DNA of 64,000 nucleotides from Frigoribacterium endophyticum (GCF_011759585.1 NZ_JAAOYV010000002.1:307510-371509); one strand, 5' to 3'; positions 43,396-52,285 are shown, counted from the first letter of the stretch. The notes: generated by a model not told the origin, from the letters alone. Made by a program: numbers and translations.

Positions 43396-43451
43396 CTGGG
43401 CTGTGGGCGTCGACGAGCCCCTCGGGGCGGCGCGTCGGCGCCCGGCGCGGG

Positions 43452-43574
43452 CTAGGACCAGCGCTGGTACGTCTTGGTGGGGATGGCGCGGAAGCCGTCG
43501 CGGGCGACCGAGACGACCGACCCGACGATGCCGACGAGGGCGGCGGCGGCGAGGACGATGATTCCGATGAACAT
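43452..43574 (-). CDS. 40-residue membrane microprotein
   Basis: The ATG at 43574 gives a 40-residue product: one membrane helix (FIGIIVLAAAALVGIVGSVVSVA, residues 2-24), then RDGFRAIPTKTYQRWS. The short basic tail DGFRAIPTKTY resembles small membrane proteins found across actinobacteria, but I know no function. GAAAGAAG lies just upstream as a possible ribosome binding site. A frame of 94 residues is open from 43736, but its first 54 residues are Arg/Pro/Cys-rich and noncoding-like. The 280-bp gap to the LysR gene at 43855 holds an 11-bp hairpin at 43626-43650 and the LysR promoter. Confidence 0.65.
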   Translation of the reverse strand: MFIGIIVLAAAALVGIVGSVVSVARDGFRAIPTKTYQRWS

Positions 43575-43842
43575 GACTACTTCTTTCTCGGCGCGGTTCG
43601 TCGCGCGGTTCTGGGGAGGTGCGGGCCGACGACGGCAGGGCCGTCGTCGGGTGCTGACGCAGGCTGGACACCCACGGGCCCGGACCGTTCTTGCGCGGCT
43701 CGGGAGCGGGTGGCCCACCTGCGTCGATGCCGGCACTCGGGACCAGGTCGACCGAGTGGGGAGCGCATGGGGTCGCTCCGGACTCTTCTATGATGCGCCC
43801 GGAGATGCCTAAGCACAATCACTCTTTGCTACCGGAACAGCG

Positions 43843-43848
43843 TAGTCT
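43843..43848 (+). promoter_or_regulatory. -10 element (TAGTCT), leaderless type
   Basis: TAGTCT ends 6 nt before the LysR-family gene ATG at 43855. Confidence 0.5.
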
Positions 43849-43854
43849 CGCTAC

Positions 43855-44769
43855 ATGGACGTCAAGCGCCTCGAACTGCTCCGCGAGCTCGCCGAGCGCG
43901 GCAGCATCGCCGCCGTCGCCAAGGCGACCCACCGCACCCCCTCGGCCGTCTCGCAGCAGCTCAAGGTGCTCGAGAAGGAGGCGGGCGTCGCCCTGACCGA
44001 GCGGGTGGGCCGCGGCGTCGTGCTGACCGGCTCCGGCCGGGTGCTGGCGCAGACGGCCACCGACGTCGCCGTCGCCCTCGAACGGGCCCAGGCGGTCTGG
44101 ACCGACTTCGTCGCGACCCCCCAGGGCGAGGTCACCCTCGCGACCTTCCCCACGGGGGGCCAGATGCTGCTGCCCGGCCTGCTCCGCACCGTCGCCGAGA
44201 CCCCCGGCCTCGTCGTGGTGGCCACCGACCACGACCCGTCCATCCTCGAGTTCGCCGACCTCGCGGCCGACCACGACGTCGTCGTCGCGCACTCCCCCGA
44301 CGGGCGCGCCTGGCGCGGCCGCGGCCTCGTGACCGTGCCGTTGCTCACCGAGCCCCTCGACATCGCGCTGCCGGCCGACCACCGCCTCGCGCAGCGCGCC
44401 TCCCTCTCGCCCGGCGACCTCGAGGGCGAGGCCTGGATCGGCGTGCCCACCGACTTCCCGTTCGAGTGGGTCTACCGCGAGATCGAGCGCGTCACGGGCA
44501 GCCCCGTCCGCGTCACGCAGCGCTTCAGCGACACCAAGGTCACCGAGGCCCTGGTCGGCGCGGGCCTCGGCATCGCCGTCCTGCCCCGGTTCACCGCGAA
44601 GGAGGCGCGGGACGACATGGTCCTGCTGCCCCTGGAGAGCATCCGCGCCGTCCGCTACGTCTCGGTGCTGATGCGCCGGGACCGCGCCGAGCGCCCGTCC
44701 GTCCGTCGGGTCGTGGACGCCCTGCGCGCGGAGGCGTCACGGGTCGCGGCGCTGCACGGCGGCGTCTGA
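43855..44769 (+). CDS. LysR-family transcriptional regulator
   Basis: A 304-residue LTTR. The N-terminal winged HTH is at about 3-62 (LELLRELAERGSIAAVAKATHRTPSAVSQQLKVLE), followed by a linker helix. The effector-binding domain spans about 92-300, with VTVPLLTEPLDIALPADHRLA and LVGAGLGIAVLPRF. LTTRs usually regulate a divergent or nearby gene together with a small-molecule ligand. The divergent gene here is the 40-residue microprotein 280 bp away, which may be a target. The ligand cannot be read from sequence. Confidence 0.9.
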   Translation: MDVKRLELLRELAERGSIAAVAKATHRTPSAVSQQLKVLEKEAGVALTERVGRGVVLTGSGRVLAQTATDVAVALERAQAVWTDFVATPQGEVTLATFPTGGQMLLPGLLRTVAETPGLVVVATDHDPSILEFADLAADHDVVVAHSPDGRAWRGRGLVTVPLLTEPLDIALPADHRLAQRASLSPGDLEGEAWIGVPTDFPFEWVYREIERVTGSPVRVTQRFSDTKVTEALVGAGLGIAVLPRFTAKEARDDMVLLPLESIRAVRYVSVLMRRDRAERPSVRRVVDALRAEASRVAALHGGV

Positions 44770-44809
44770 CGACGCCGGAGCGGGCCGGGCAGGGGGCGAC
44801 GCCCTGAGG

Positions 44810-45220
44810 CTAGGTCGCCTCGGAGTCGTACGGCGGCGCCTCGCCGACGGCGAGCGGCACCACCGGCGCCCGAGTGCCCCCGGGCAGGCCCACCGTGACC
44901 GCCGCGGCCGTCGCCCCGGCCATGGCCGCCGAGACGGGCTTGGTCGTGCTCCCGCCCGCCGGCGGGTCGAGGAGGGCGTCACGGATGATGCGGCGCGGGT
45001 CGTACTGCCGCGGGTCGAGCTTCTGCCACTCGACGTCGTCGAACTCGGGGCCCATCTCGCTGCGCATCCGGTCCTTCGCGCCGTCGGCCATCGTGCGGAC
45101 CGAGCGGACGAGCTGGGCGAGCTTGGAGGCGTAGTGCGGCAGCCGCTCCGGGCCCAGCAGGAAGACCGCGAGCACCCCGATGACGAGGAGCTTGTCGAAG
45201 GTCAGACCGAACATGGACAT
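44810..45220 (-). CDS. tatB: Twin-arginine translocase subunit TatB
   Basis: A 136-residue protein with the TatA/B N-terminus: MSMFGLTFDKLLVIGVLAVFLLGPERLPHYA, i.e. a short membrane helix, then the GPERLP hinge and an amphipathic helix (SKLAQLVRSVRTMADGAKDRM). The longer charged C-terminus ending in an Ala/Gly/Pro-rich tail favours TatB over TatA. With TatC (not in this window) it forms the receptor for folded twin-Arg substrates; the DyP peroxidase at 56268 is a likely one. ATG at 45220 is supported by TATCGT six bases upstream; ATG at 45214 is two codons in. Confidence 0.85.
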   Translation of the reverse strand: MSMFGLTFDKLLVIGVLAVFLLGPERLPHYASKLAQLVRSVRTMADGAKDRMRSEMGPEFDDVEWQKLDPRQYDPRRIIRDALLDPPAGGSTTKPVSAAMAGATAAAVTVGLPGGTRAPVVPLAVGEAPPYDSEAT

Positions 45221-45226
45221 GCATGC

Positions 45227-45232
45227 ACGATA
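45227..45232 (-). promoter_or_regulatory. -10 element of tatB (TATCGT), leaderless type
   Basis: On the minus strand TATCGT ends 6 nt before the tatB ATG at 45220, choosing it over the ATG at 45214. Confidence 0.5.
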
Positions 45233-45284
45233 ACGTCATCGCCCCGAGGGCCAGCCCCTAGACTCGTCAGTCGAAGGAGGCGGT

Positions 45285-45911
45285 GTGTCGCAGATCGAGT
45301 CGAGCTGGAAGTTCGCGGAGGAGCTCGTCTCCGAGAGCGACCCCGTCGCCGCCGCACGACAGCACTCCCTCGAGCTCGGGGTCGAGCCCGTCTCCCCCGC
45401 CGTCGGTGCGCAGCTCGCCGTCGCCGCCGCGAGCTCGTCGGCGACGAGCATCATCGAGATCGGCACCGGCGTCGGCGTCAGCGGCCTCTGGCTGCTCGAG
45501 GGGGCCCCGCGCGCGACCCTCACGTCGATCGACCGCGAGGTGGACCACCAGCAGGCCGCCCGCGACGCCTACCTCTCCGCCGGCGTGCCGGCGGCCCGGT
45601 TCCGCCTGATCACGGGGCGGACAGCCGACGTGCTGCCCCGGATGAACGAGAACTCGTACGACATCGTCTTCGTCGACGCCGACCCCGCGGCCGTCATCGA
45701 GAACGTCGAGCACGGCCTCCGCCTCGCCCGGCCCGGCGGCCTCGTGCTCGTGGCCCACGCGCTCTGGCACGGCGCCGTCGCGAACCCGGCACGGCGCGAC
45801 CCCGTGACGACGGGCTTTCGCACGCTGCTCACCGAGGTCTCCACCTCCCCCGCCGTGATCAGCTCGCTGTCGACGGCGGGCGACGGCCTGCTGCAGCTCG
45901 TCAAGCGCTGA
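45285..45911 (+). CDS. O-methyltransferase (class I SAM-dependent)
   Basis: A 208-residue protein of the catechol/caffeoyl-CoA O-methyltransferase-like group. SIIEIGTGVGVSGLWLL at about 55-71 is the SAM-binding loop, followed by LTSIDREVDHQQAARDAYLSAG and DIVFVDADPAAVIENVEHGLRLARPGGLVLVAHAL. The metal-binding Asp of the family is in FVDAD. The substrate is unknown. The GTG start has a strong ribosome binding site AAGGAGG at 45274-45280, and TAGACT at 45259-45264 could be the -10. This gene sits beside tatB and DUF3117, a conserved actinobacterial neighbourhood. Confidence 0.85.
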   Translation: MSQIESSWKFAEELVSESDPVAAARQHSLELGVEPVSPAVGAQLAVAAASSSATSIIEIGTGVGVSGLWLLEGAPRATLTSIDREVDHQQAARDAYLSAGVPAARFRLITGRTADVLPRMNENSYDIVFVDADPAAVIENVEHGLRLARPGGLVLVAHALWHGAVANPARRDPVTTGFRTLLTEVSTSPAVISSLSTAGDGLLQLVKR

Positions 45912-46054
45912 CGCGACCCGCGTCGTCGACCCGGCCCGCGCCTCCCGGGGTCGGCGGCACCGCCGACGGCTTCACCCTGCGCGTCGCCCGCTCGCCGGGA
46001 GCCGGGTCAGGGGCGGGGGCGGCCTGTTCCCGGGGCCCAAGGCCCGGGCGCACG

Positions 46055-46092
46055 ACGACGCCCCGGTGGTCGGGTGACCACCGGGGCGTCGT
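46055..46092 (+). terminator. Bidirectional terminator hairpin
   Basis: A perfect 17-bp stem (46055-46071 with 46076-46092) and a GGGT loop, between the convergent O-methyltransferase and DUF3117 genes. Confidence 0.85.
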
Positions 46093-46128
46093 ACGCGGCG
46101 CAGCCCGCAGGCTGCAGGACGTCGCTGA

Positions 46129-46299
46129 CTAGGCGTCCACGACGCTGGCGAGGGCGTCGTGCAGCTCTTTGGCTTCGTCGTCGTTGACCGACACCACGAG
46201 ACGGCCGCCACCTTCGAGCGGAACCCGCACGATGATGAGACGGCCCTCTTTCACAGCTTCCATAGGGCCGTCGCCGGTCCTCGGCTTCATGGCTGCCAT
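46129..46299 (-). CDS. DUF3117 small protein
   Basis: A 56-residue protein starting MAAMKPRTGDGPMEAVKEGRL and continuing IIVRVPLEGGGRLVVSVNDDEAKEL, the pattern of the actinobacterial DUF3117 family; function is unknown. It is soluble, with beta-strand then helix character. Its codon use is less GC-biased (GAAGGTGGC, GCAGCC), as in highly expressed small genes. The ATG at 46299 has AAAGGGGA upstream. Confidence 0.85.
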   Translation of the reverse strand: MAAMKPRTGDGPMEAVKEGRLIIVRVPLEGGGRLVVSVNDDEAKELHDALASVVDA

Positions 46300-46332
46300 C
46301 AGATAGTCCCCTTTCGCAAAGATGCAACTGCC

Positions 46333-46338
46333 ATTATC
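46333..46338 (-). promoter_or_regulatory. -10 element (GATAAT) for the DUF3117 gene
   Basis: On the minus strand GATAAT lies about 34 nt before the ATG at 46299, giving a short leader containing the AAAGGGGA ribosome binding site. This AT-rich stretch stands out in otherwise GC-rich DNA. Confidence 0.45.
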
Positions 46339-46384
46339 CGTGTTTTCGCGGCCCAGACCTAAACAGCCCTCCCGGAGGCGCGGA

Positions 46385-47665
46385 TCACGGCGGAGTCCAG
46401 TCGTAGCCGTCCACCCACCAGCAGAGGTCGAGCCACACCCACTGGCCCACCACGCAGGCGACCACGAGGGCGATCCGGTACGCCCGGGAGCGCGGCAGGG
46501 CGAGGGCGCCGACCAGCGGGAAGAGCGGCATCAGCAGGCGGAACGTGCTCGACTGCGGGAAGAACACCGCCAGCAGGTAGAGCGCGTAGGCCACCGACCA
46601 GAGGCGCAGGTCGACCCCCAGCCGGCGGCCGGCCGGGCTGAGCAGCAGCAGGGCGAGGGCGACGACGGAGATCACCAGCACGGCCACCCCCGCACCACCC
46701 GGCAGCCACCAGTTCGCGCCCTCGATCCACGGGGCGAACGGCACCAGCGGGCCGTAGCCGACGTAGGGCGCGCGCCAGGCCAGCTCGGTCTCGGCGTAGG
46801 CGTTCGGCACGCCGGTGACGAGCCCGGCGACGACCGGCCAGGCCACGCCGAGCACCGCCGTGACGACGGCCGTGACCGAGGCCTCGACCGCCTCCCGGCG
46901 GGGGAACGGCTCGCGTCGACGCACCCACCAGCGGTGCACGACGTGGAGGCCCACCGCGAAGGCCAGGGCGAGGGCGCCCGGCCGGGTGAACGACAGGACG
47001 GCGACGACCGGGAGCATCGCCAGGTAGCGCCGCTCGACGAGCAGCAGGAGCGACGCACAGAGCAGCAGGAGGAAGAGCGGCTCGGCGTACGCGACCTGGA
47101 GCAGCGGCGACAGCGGCGCGACGCAGAAGAGCACCACGCCGAAGAGCGCGGTGCCCTCGGGCAGGACCCGGCGCAGCAGCCGGTGCAGCAGGAGGGCCGT
47201 GCCCGCCGCGGCGAGCACCGAGACCGCGACGGCCGTCGGCGCGAAGCCCACGCCGGTCAGCTCCGTGAGCCCCCGCACGAGCAGCGGGTAGACGGGCATG
47301 AACGCCCACGCGCTCTCGCCCACGTGGCCGTCGGCCGTGACCGGCACCGTCGACGGGTAGCCGACGGCCGAGATGATGTAGTACCAGTGGCCGTCCCAGA
47401 TGGAGGCGAAGCTCGCGTAGTCGGGGCTCGCCAGCGTCCACGCGTTGGCGCCCTGGCGGGCCGCGAACGAGAGCAGCAGCGCCGTGCTGACGACGCGGGA
47501 GAGCACGAAGACGACCAGGACCTTCGCCCACCAGGGCAGCAGCCGCCAGCGCACGAGCACCTGCCGGGGCGTCGTCGGGAGGCGACCGCGGGGCGTGCGA
47601 CGGGCCGCGGCGGCCACCGCGGCCGAGCCGTGGGCCGGGCCCGAGGTCGTCAGGCCGTCAGCCAC
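46385..47665 (-). CDS. PIG-V-like polytopic mannosyltransferase (GT-C fold)
   Basis: A 426-residue membrane protein with about ten hydrophobic segments. SIWDGHWYYIISAVGYP near residue 88 is the first-loop motif of PIG-V/GT-C enzymes, with Asp as the likely catalytic residue, followed by ESAWAFMPVYPLLVRGL and QSSTFRLLMPLFPLVGAL. GT-C enzymes use polyprenyl-phosphate sugars on the outer membrane face, so it may mannosylate lipoglycan or protein. GTG at 47665 is used because the upstream frame runs into dapE antisense-free space with a different product; the start overlaps the dapE stop by 16 bases. It is probably co-transcribed with dapE. Confidence 0.82.
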   Translation of the reverse strand: MADGLTTSGPAHGSAAVAAAARRTPRGRLPTTPRQVLVRWRLLPWWAKVLVVFVLSRVVSTALLLSFAARQGANAWTLASPDYASFASIWDGHWYYIISAVGYPSTVPVTADGHVGESAWAFMPVYPLLVRGLTELTGVGFAPTAVAVSVLAAAGTALLLHRLLRRVLPEGTALFGVVLFCVAPLSPLLQVAYAEPLFLLLLCASLLLLVERRYLAMLPVVAVLSFTRPGALALAFAVGLHVVHRWWVRRREPFPRREAVEASVTAVVTAVLGVAWPVVAGLVTGVPNAYAETELAWRAPYVGYGPLVPFAPWIEGANWWLPGGAGVAVLVISVVALALLLLSPAGRRLGVDLRLWSVAYALYLLAVFFPQSSTFRLLMPLFPLVGALALPRSRAYRIALVVACVVGQWVWLDLCWWVDGYDWTPP

Positions 47666-48726
47666 GCCCGCAGTCCGCGCTCGTTGTCGAGGATCTGCTG
47701 GACGGGCACGCGCTCGTCGTCGTGGTGGGCGAGGAGGGGGTCGCCCGGGCCGTAGTTCACGGCGGGGACGCCGAGGGCGGAGAACCGCGCGACGTCCGTC
47801 CAGCCGAACTTCGGCGTCGCCTCGCCGCCGACCGCGGCGAGGAACTGCTGGGCGAGGGGCGCGTCGAGACCGGGGCGCGCGCCCGGGGCGAGGTCGACGA
47901 TCGTCACGTCGAACCCGGCGAAGAGCTCGGTGACGTGGGCGACGGCCTCGTCGGTGCTGCGGCTCGGCGCGAAGCGGTAGTTGACGTGCACCATGCACTC
48001 GTCGGGGATGACGTTGCCGGCCACCCCGCCGGTGATGCCGACGGCGTTGAGGCCCTCGCGGTACACGAGCCCGTCGACCTCGACCTCGCGCGCCTCGTAG
48101 GCCGCGAGGACATCGAGGATCGGCGCGGCGGCGTGGATGGCGTTCGAGCCGACCCACGACCGCGCGCTGTGCGACCGCCGCCCGAAGGTGCGGACCTCCG
48201 CCCGGAGGTTGCCGTTGCAGCCGCCCTCGACCCCGCTCGCGGTCGGCTCGCCGAGCACGGCGAAGTCGGCCTCGAGCAGCTCGGGGCGCTGTCGGGCCAG
48301 CCGGCCGAGGCCGTTCAGGGCGTCCGAGACCTCCTCGTGGTCGTACCAGACCCAGGTCACGTCGACCGAGGGCTCGGTGAGCTCGACGGCGAGCCGGAGG
48401 TGCACGGCGCAGCCGGCCTTCATGTCGACGGTGCCGCGGCCCCACAGGTGCTCGACGCCGTCGTCGTCGGTCTCGTAGCGCGTGGGCAGGTTGTCGTTGA
48501 GGGGCACGGTGTCGATGTGGCCGGCGATCACGACGCGGTGCTCACGCCCGAGCTGCGTGCGGGCGACGATCGCGTCGCCGTCGCGGGTCAGCTCGAGGTG
48601 GTCGAGCCCCTCGAGGGTGGCCCAGATCGCGTCGACGACGGTCTTCTCGTCGCCCGAGACGGACTCGATGTCGCAGAGCTGACGGGTGACGTCCACGGGC
48701 GAGACGCTGAGGTCGATCTTCGGCAT
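47650..48726 (-). CDS. dapE: Succinyl-diaminopimelate desuccinylase
   Basis: A 358-residue M20-family metallopeptidase. [15 protein letters not shown] (His, Asp ligands), [16 protein letters not shown] and WYDHEEV (Glu residues) are the dinuclear zinc site, and the C-terminal [16 protein letters not shown] supplies the last His. DapE cleaves N-succinyl-LL-2,6-diaminopimelate to LL-DAP and succinate in lysine/peptidoglycan synthesis. It is divergent from dapD, with TACACT seven bases before its ATG. This is the actinobacterial DapE type (about 355 residues). Confidence 0.93.
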   Translation of the reverse strand: MPKIDLSVSPVDVTRQLCDIESVSGDEKTVVDAIWATLEGLDHLELTRDGDAIVARTQLGREHRVVIAGHIDTVPLNDNLPTRYETDDDGVEHLWGRGTVDMKAGCAVHLRLAVELTEPSVDVTWVWYDHEEVSDALNGLGRLARQRPELLEADFAVLGEPTASGVEGGCNGNLRAEVRTFGRRSHSARSWVGSNAIHAAAPILDVLAAYEAREVEVDGLVYREGLNAVGITGGVAGNVIPDECMVHVNYRFAPSRSTDEAVAHVTELFAGFDVTIVDLAPGARPGLDAPLAQQFLAAVGGEATPKFGWTDVARFSALGVPAVNYGPGDPLLAHHDDERVPVQQILDNERGLRAWLTA

Positions 48727-48733
48727 GACGCCG

Positions 48734-48739
48734 AGTGTA
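48734..48739 (-). promoter_or_regulatory. -10 element of dapE (TACACT), leaderless type
   Basis: On the minus strand TACACT ends 7 nt before the dapE ATG at 48726. Confidence 0.45.
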
Positions 48740-48763
48740 CGGGGCCCGCCCTGCGGCTCGTCC

Positions 48764-48769
48764 TACGAT
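48764..48769 (+). promoter_or_regulatory. -10 element of dapD (TACGAT), leaderless type
   Basis: TACGAT ends 6 nt before the dapD ATG at 48776. It fixes that start over the in-frame ATG 90 bp upstream, which would lie inside dapE. Confidence 0.55.
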
Positions 48770-48775
48770 CGGTGC

Positions 48776-49744
48776 ATGACCAACGACGCCTCCGCGCCCA
48801 CGCACGCCCACGGCTACGGGCTGGCCACCGTCTCGTCCGACGGCACCACCCTCGACACGTGGTTCCCCTCCCCCTCGCTCGGGCGCCTCCCCGCCGACCG
48901 CGACCCCGAGATCGTGCCCGCCGAGATCTCGGCCGCCGCCGGGCCGGACGCCCGCCGGGCCGTCGACCTCGTGCCGGCGACCGTCGAGATCGACCTGAGC
49001 GCGCCTCCCGCGTCGACCCCCGACGCGTACCTCCGCCTCCACCTGCTCAGCCACCTGCTCGTCGAGCCGAACACCATCTCGCTCGAGGGGCTCTTCGCGC
49101 ACCTGCCGATCGTCGTCTGGACGAACGCGGGCCCCGTGCACCCCGACGACTTCTCGCGCCTGCGGCCGACGCTGCAGCGGGCCGGCATCGTCACGACCGG
49201 CATCGACAAGTTCCCGCGCATGCTCGACTACGTGATGCCCGACCGCGTGCGCATCGCCGACGCCTCGCGCGTGCGCCTCGGCGCGCACCTCGCCCCCGGC
49301 ACGACCGTCATGCACGAGGGCTTCGTCAACTTCAACGCGGGCACGCTCGGGGCCTCGATGGTCGAGGGCCGCATCTCGCAGGGCGTCGTCGTCGGCGACG
49401 GGTCGGACATCGGAGGCGGCGCCTCCATCATGGGGACGCTCTCGGGCGGCGGCACCCAGCGCGTCACCATCGGCCAGCGCGCGCTGCTCGGCGCGAACGC
49501 CGGCATCGGCATCGCCATCGGCGACGACACCGTCGTCGAGGCGGGCCTCTACGTCACGGCCGGCACGAAGGTCGTCGTCGTCGGCGGCACCCCCACGTCG
49601 GACGGCCGCCCGCAGACGGTCAAGGCCGTCGAGCTGTCGGGCCGCCCCGGGCTGCTCTTCCGCCGCAACTCGGTCACGGGCGCGGTCGAGGTGCTGGCGC
49701 GCAAGGGCCACGGCGTGACCCTCAACTCGCAGCTGCACGCGTAG
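48776..49744 (+). CDS. dapD: Tetrahydrodipicolinate N-succinyltransferase (actinobacterial type)
   Basis: A 322-residue left-handed beta-helix acyltransferase. The N-terminal alpha/beta domain is followed by hexapeptide repeats: [58 protein letters not shown] and [19 protein letters not shown]. It transfers succinyl from succinyl-CoA to tetrahydrodipicolinate in DAP synthesis. Length matches the actinobacterial DapD group. It is divergent from dapE, its pathway partner, and dapC lies 2.4 kb downstream, so three steps of the succinylase branch are clustered here. Confidence 0.93.
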   Translation: MTNDASAPTHAHGYGLATVSSDGTTLDTWFPSPSLGRLPADRDPEIVPAEISAAAGPDARRAVDLVPATVEIDLSAPPASTPDAYLRLHLLSHLLVEPNTISLEGLFAHLPIVVWTNAGPVHPDDFSRLRPTLQRAGIVTTGIDKFPRMLDYVMPDRVRIADASRVRLGAHLAPGTTVMHEGFVNFNAGTLGASMVEGRISQGVVVGDGSDIGGGASIMGTLSGGGTQRVTIGQRALLGANAGIGIAIGDDTVVEAGLYVTAGTKVVVVGGTPTSDGRPQTVKAVELSGRPGLLFRRNSVTGAVEVLARKGHGVTLNSQLHA

Positions 49745-49784
49745 CGCCGGCCGGCGCCCCGGCACCGGGGCGCCACAGGGCGAC

Positions 49785-49828
49785 ACGACGACGGCCGGTC
49801 ACCTCGAGGGGTGGCCGGCCGTCGTCGT
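49785..49828 (-). terminator. Terminator hairpin between dapD and citrate synthase
   Basis: A 19-bp stem with one G-U pair and a 6-nt loop, between the convergent stops at 49744 and 49847. It can serve both genes. Confidence 0.85.
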
Positions 49829-49846
49829 CCGGGCGGGAGGCGCGGG

Positions 49847-51139
49847 CTAGCGGGCGGGCCAGTCGCGCTGGGTCTCGCCCAGGTACAGCTGCTGCGGGCG
49901 GCCGATCTTCGTCGTCGGGTCGCCGTTCATCTCGCGCCAGTGCGCGATCCAGCCGGGCAGGCGACCGATGGCGAAGAGCACCGTGAACATGCGGGGCGGG
50001 AAGCCCATGGCCTTGTAGATGACCCCGGTGTAGAAGTCGACGTTCGGGTAGAGCTTCCGCTCGACGAAGTAGTCGTCGGCGAGGGCGATCGCCTCGAGCT
50101 CCATCGCGATGTCGAGCAGGTCGTCCTTCACGCCGAGGGCCTCCAGCACCTCGGTGGCGCTCTCCTTCACGAGCTTGGCGCGCGGGTCGTAGTTCTTGTA
50201 GACCCGGTGGCCGAAGCCCATCAGCTTGACGCCCTCCTCCTTGTTCTTCACGCGCTCGACGAAGCGCTCGACGCCCTGCCCGCTCGCCTTGATCTCGGCG
50301 AGCATCGTCAGCACGGCCTCGTTGGCGCCGCCGTGCAGCGGCCCGTAGAGAGCGCTGATGCCGGCCGAGATCGACGAGAACATGTTCGCCTGCGTCGAGC
50401 CGACGAGGCGGACGGTCGACGTCGACGCGTTCTGCTCGTGGTCCTCGTGGAGGATGAGGAGGCGCTCGAGGGCCTTCGAGAGGACGGGGTTCACCTGGTA
50501 CGGCTCGGCCATCGTGCCGAAGTTGAGCTTGAGGAAGTTGTCGACGAAGCTCAGCGAGTTGTCGGGGTAGAGGAACGCCTGGCCGAGGCTCTTCTTGTGC
50601 GCGTAGGCCGCGATGACCGGCAGCTTCGCGAGCAGCCGGACGGTCTGCAGCTCGATCTGCACCGGGTCGGTCACGCTCATCGAGCCCTCGTAGAAGGTGC
50701 CGAGGGCGCCCACGGCGCTCGAGAGCACCGACATCGGGTGCGCGTTGTGCGGCAGGGCGTCGAAGAAGCGCCGCAGGTCTTCGTGCAGCAGCGTGTGGCG
50801 GCGGATGCGGGCGTCGAAGTCGGCCAGCTCGTCGGGGGTGGGCAGCTCGCCGTAGATCAGCAGCCAGGCCGTCTCGAGGTAGGTCGAGTGCTCGGCGACC
50901 TGCTCGATCGGGTAGCCCCGGTAGCGCAGGATGCCCTGGTCACCGTCGATGTAGGTGATCTTCGAGCGGGCGTTGCTGGTGTTCACGAAGCCCGTGTCGA
51001 GCGTCGTGTAGCCGGTCTGCTTGGTGAACGTCGAGATGTCGATCGACGAGGCACCCTCGGTGCTCGGCACGATCGGGAACTCGGCTGTTCCCCCCGGGAA
51101 CTGCAGCGTGGCCTTCTGGGCGTCGTTGGCAGTAGTCAC
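49847..51139 (-). CDS. gltA: Citrate synthase
   Basis: A 430-residue type II (hexamer-type) citrate synthase. Conserved sites are LPHNAHPMSVL (His), LYGPLHGGANEAVL (catalytic His) and MGFGHRVYKNYDPRAK (His, Arg, Asp). The N-terminal domain (LQFPGGTAEFPIV) is typical of the 430-residue bacterial form. It condenses acetyl-CoA and oxaloacetate into citrate. GTG at 51139 is preceded by TAGGGT six bases upstream. It faces away from the dapC gene by only 45 bp of shared minus-strand direction, with its own promoter. Confidence 0.96.
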   Translation of the reverse strand: MTTANDAQKATLQFPGGTAEFPIVPSTEGASSIDISTFTKQTGYTTLDTGFVNTSNARSKITYIDGDQGILRYRGYPIEQVAEHSTYLETAWLLIYGELPTPDELADFDARIRRHTLLHEDLRRFFDALPHNAHPMSVLSSAVGALGTFYEGSMSVTDPVQIELQTVRLLAKLPVIAAYAHKKSLGQAFLYPDNSLSFVDNFLKLNFGTMAEPYQVNPVLSKALERLLILHEDHEQNASTSTVRLVGSTQANMFSSISAGISALYGPLHGGANEAVLTMLAEIKASGQGVERFVERVKNKEEGVKLMGFGHRVYKNYDPRAKLVKESATEVLEALGVKDDLLDIAMELEAIALADDYFVERKLYPNVDFYTGVIYKAMGFPPRMFTVLFAIGRLPGWIAHWREMNGDPTTKIGRPQQLYLGETQRDWPAR

Positions 51140-51145
51140 CCTGTC

Positions 51146-51151
51146 ACCCTA
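51146..51151 (-). promoter_or_regulatory. -10 element of gltA (TAGGGT), leaderless type
   Basis: On the minus strand TAGGGT ends 6 nt before the citrate synthase GTG at 51139. Confidence 0.5.
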
Positions 51152-51184
51152 GCGGTCGGGCCGTCGGGCGTCAGGTCGTCGGCG

Positions 51185-52285
51185 TCAGGCGGGGAGGCGC
51201 TCGACCGCGGCGTCGATGCGCTCGTCGGTCGTCGTCAGGGCCACGCGCACGTGGCGCCCGCCGTCGACGCCGTAGAACGTGCCCGGCGCGACGAGCACGC
51301 CCCGCTCGGCCAGCCAGGCGACGCTGGCCTCCGCCGGCTCGTCGCGGGTGGCCCAGAGGTACAGGCCCGCCTCGCTGCGGTCGATGCGGAAGCCGGCCGC
51401 CCGCAGCGCGGGCGCGAGCCGGTCGCGGCGCGAGCGGTAGAGCTCCTTCTGCGTCGCGACATGGGCCTCGTCCCCGAGCGCCGTGCGCATGGCCTCCTGC
51501 ACGGGGGCCGGTGGCATCAGCCCGGCGTGCTTGCGGACGGAGAGCAGCTGCTGCACGACGGCGGCGTCGCCGGCCACGAACCCCGCGCGGTACCCGGCGA
51601 GGTTCGACTGCTTGCTGAGGCTGTAGACGCTGAGCACGCCCTCGCGGCCGTCACCGACGACGCGGGGGTCGAGGATGCTCGGCGTGGGGCGGTCGGCCCA
51701 CTCGCCCTCCCAGCCCAGCTCGGCGTAGCACTCGTCGCCGGCGATCACGGCGCCGAGCTCACGGGCACGCTCGACCGCGGCGCGGAGCTGCTCGACGTCG
51801 AGCACGGCGCCGTCGGGGTTGCCGGGGCTGTTCAGCCAGACGAGCCGCGTCGACGCGGGCCACTCGGCCGGGTCGTCGGAGGCGAGCACGTCGGCGCCGA
51901 CGAGCGCGGCGCCGAGGGCGTAGGTCGGGTAGGCGGCCCGCGGGTGCACGATCGTGTCGCCGCGGCCGAGGCCCAGCCAGAGGGCGAGGCCCGCGATGAG
52001 CTCCTTCGAGCCGATGGTCGGCAGCACCTCGGCGTCGGTGAGGCCGGGCACGCCGCGGCGACGCTCGTACCACTCGGCGATGGCGGCGCGGAGGGCGGGG
52101 GTGCCGGCCACCTGCGGGTACGCGTGCGCGTCGGTGGCGGCGACCAGCGCCTCCCTCACGACCTCGGGGGTCGGGTCGACCGGCGAGCCGACGGAGAGGT
52201 CGACGATGCCGCCCTCGTGGGCCCTGGCCGTCGCGGCGTGCGCGGCGAGGGAGTCCCAGGGGAAGTCGGGCAGGTCGAGCGCCAC
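51185..52285 (-). CDS. dapC: Succinyldiaminopimelate transaminase
   Basis: A 366-residue class I PLP aminotransferase. VDLSVGSPVDPTPEVVR at the N-terminus, NSPGNPDGAVL, GDECYAELGW and SLSKQSNLAGYRAGFV (PLP-Lys) match actinobacterial DapC. It converts N-succinyl-2-amino-6-ketopimelate to N-succinyl-LL-DAP with glutamate. It lies 10 bp downstream of fdxA, the standard actinobacterial fdxA-dapC pair, and is probably co-transcribed with fdxA and the PIG-L gene. Confidence 0.93.
   Translation of the reverse strand: MALDLPDFPWDSLAAHAATARAHEGGIVDLSVGSPVDPTPEVVREALVAATDAHAYPQVAGTPALRAAIAEWYERRRGVPGLTDAEVLPTIGSKELIAGLALWLGLGRGDTIVHPRAAYPTYALGAALVGADVLASDDPAEWPASTRLVWLNSPGNPDGAVLDVEQLRAAVERARELGAVIAGDECYAELGWEGEWADRPTPSILDPRVVGDGREGVLSVYSLSKQSNLAGYRAGFVAGDAAVVQQLLSVRKHAGLMPPAPVQEAMRTALGDEAHVATQKELYRSRRDRLAPALRAAGFRIDRSEAGLYLWATRDEPAEASVAWLAERGVLVAPGTFYGVDGGRHVRVALTTTDERIDAAVERLPA

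Noticed and set aside
43575-43736. N-terminal extension of the 40-residue microprotein to 94 residues
   Set aside because: The extra residues are Arg/Pro/Cys-rich without domain character, while the inner ATG has a ribosome binding site and starts a clean membrane helix.
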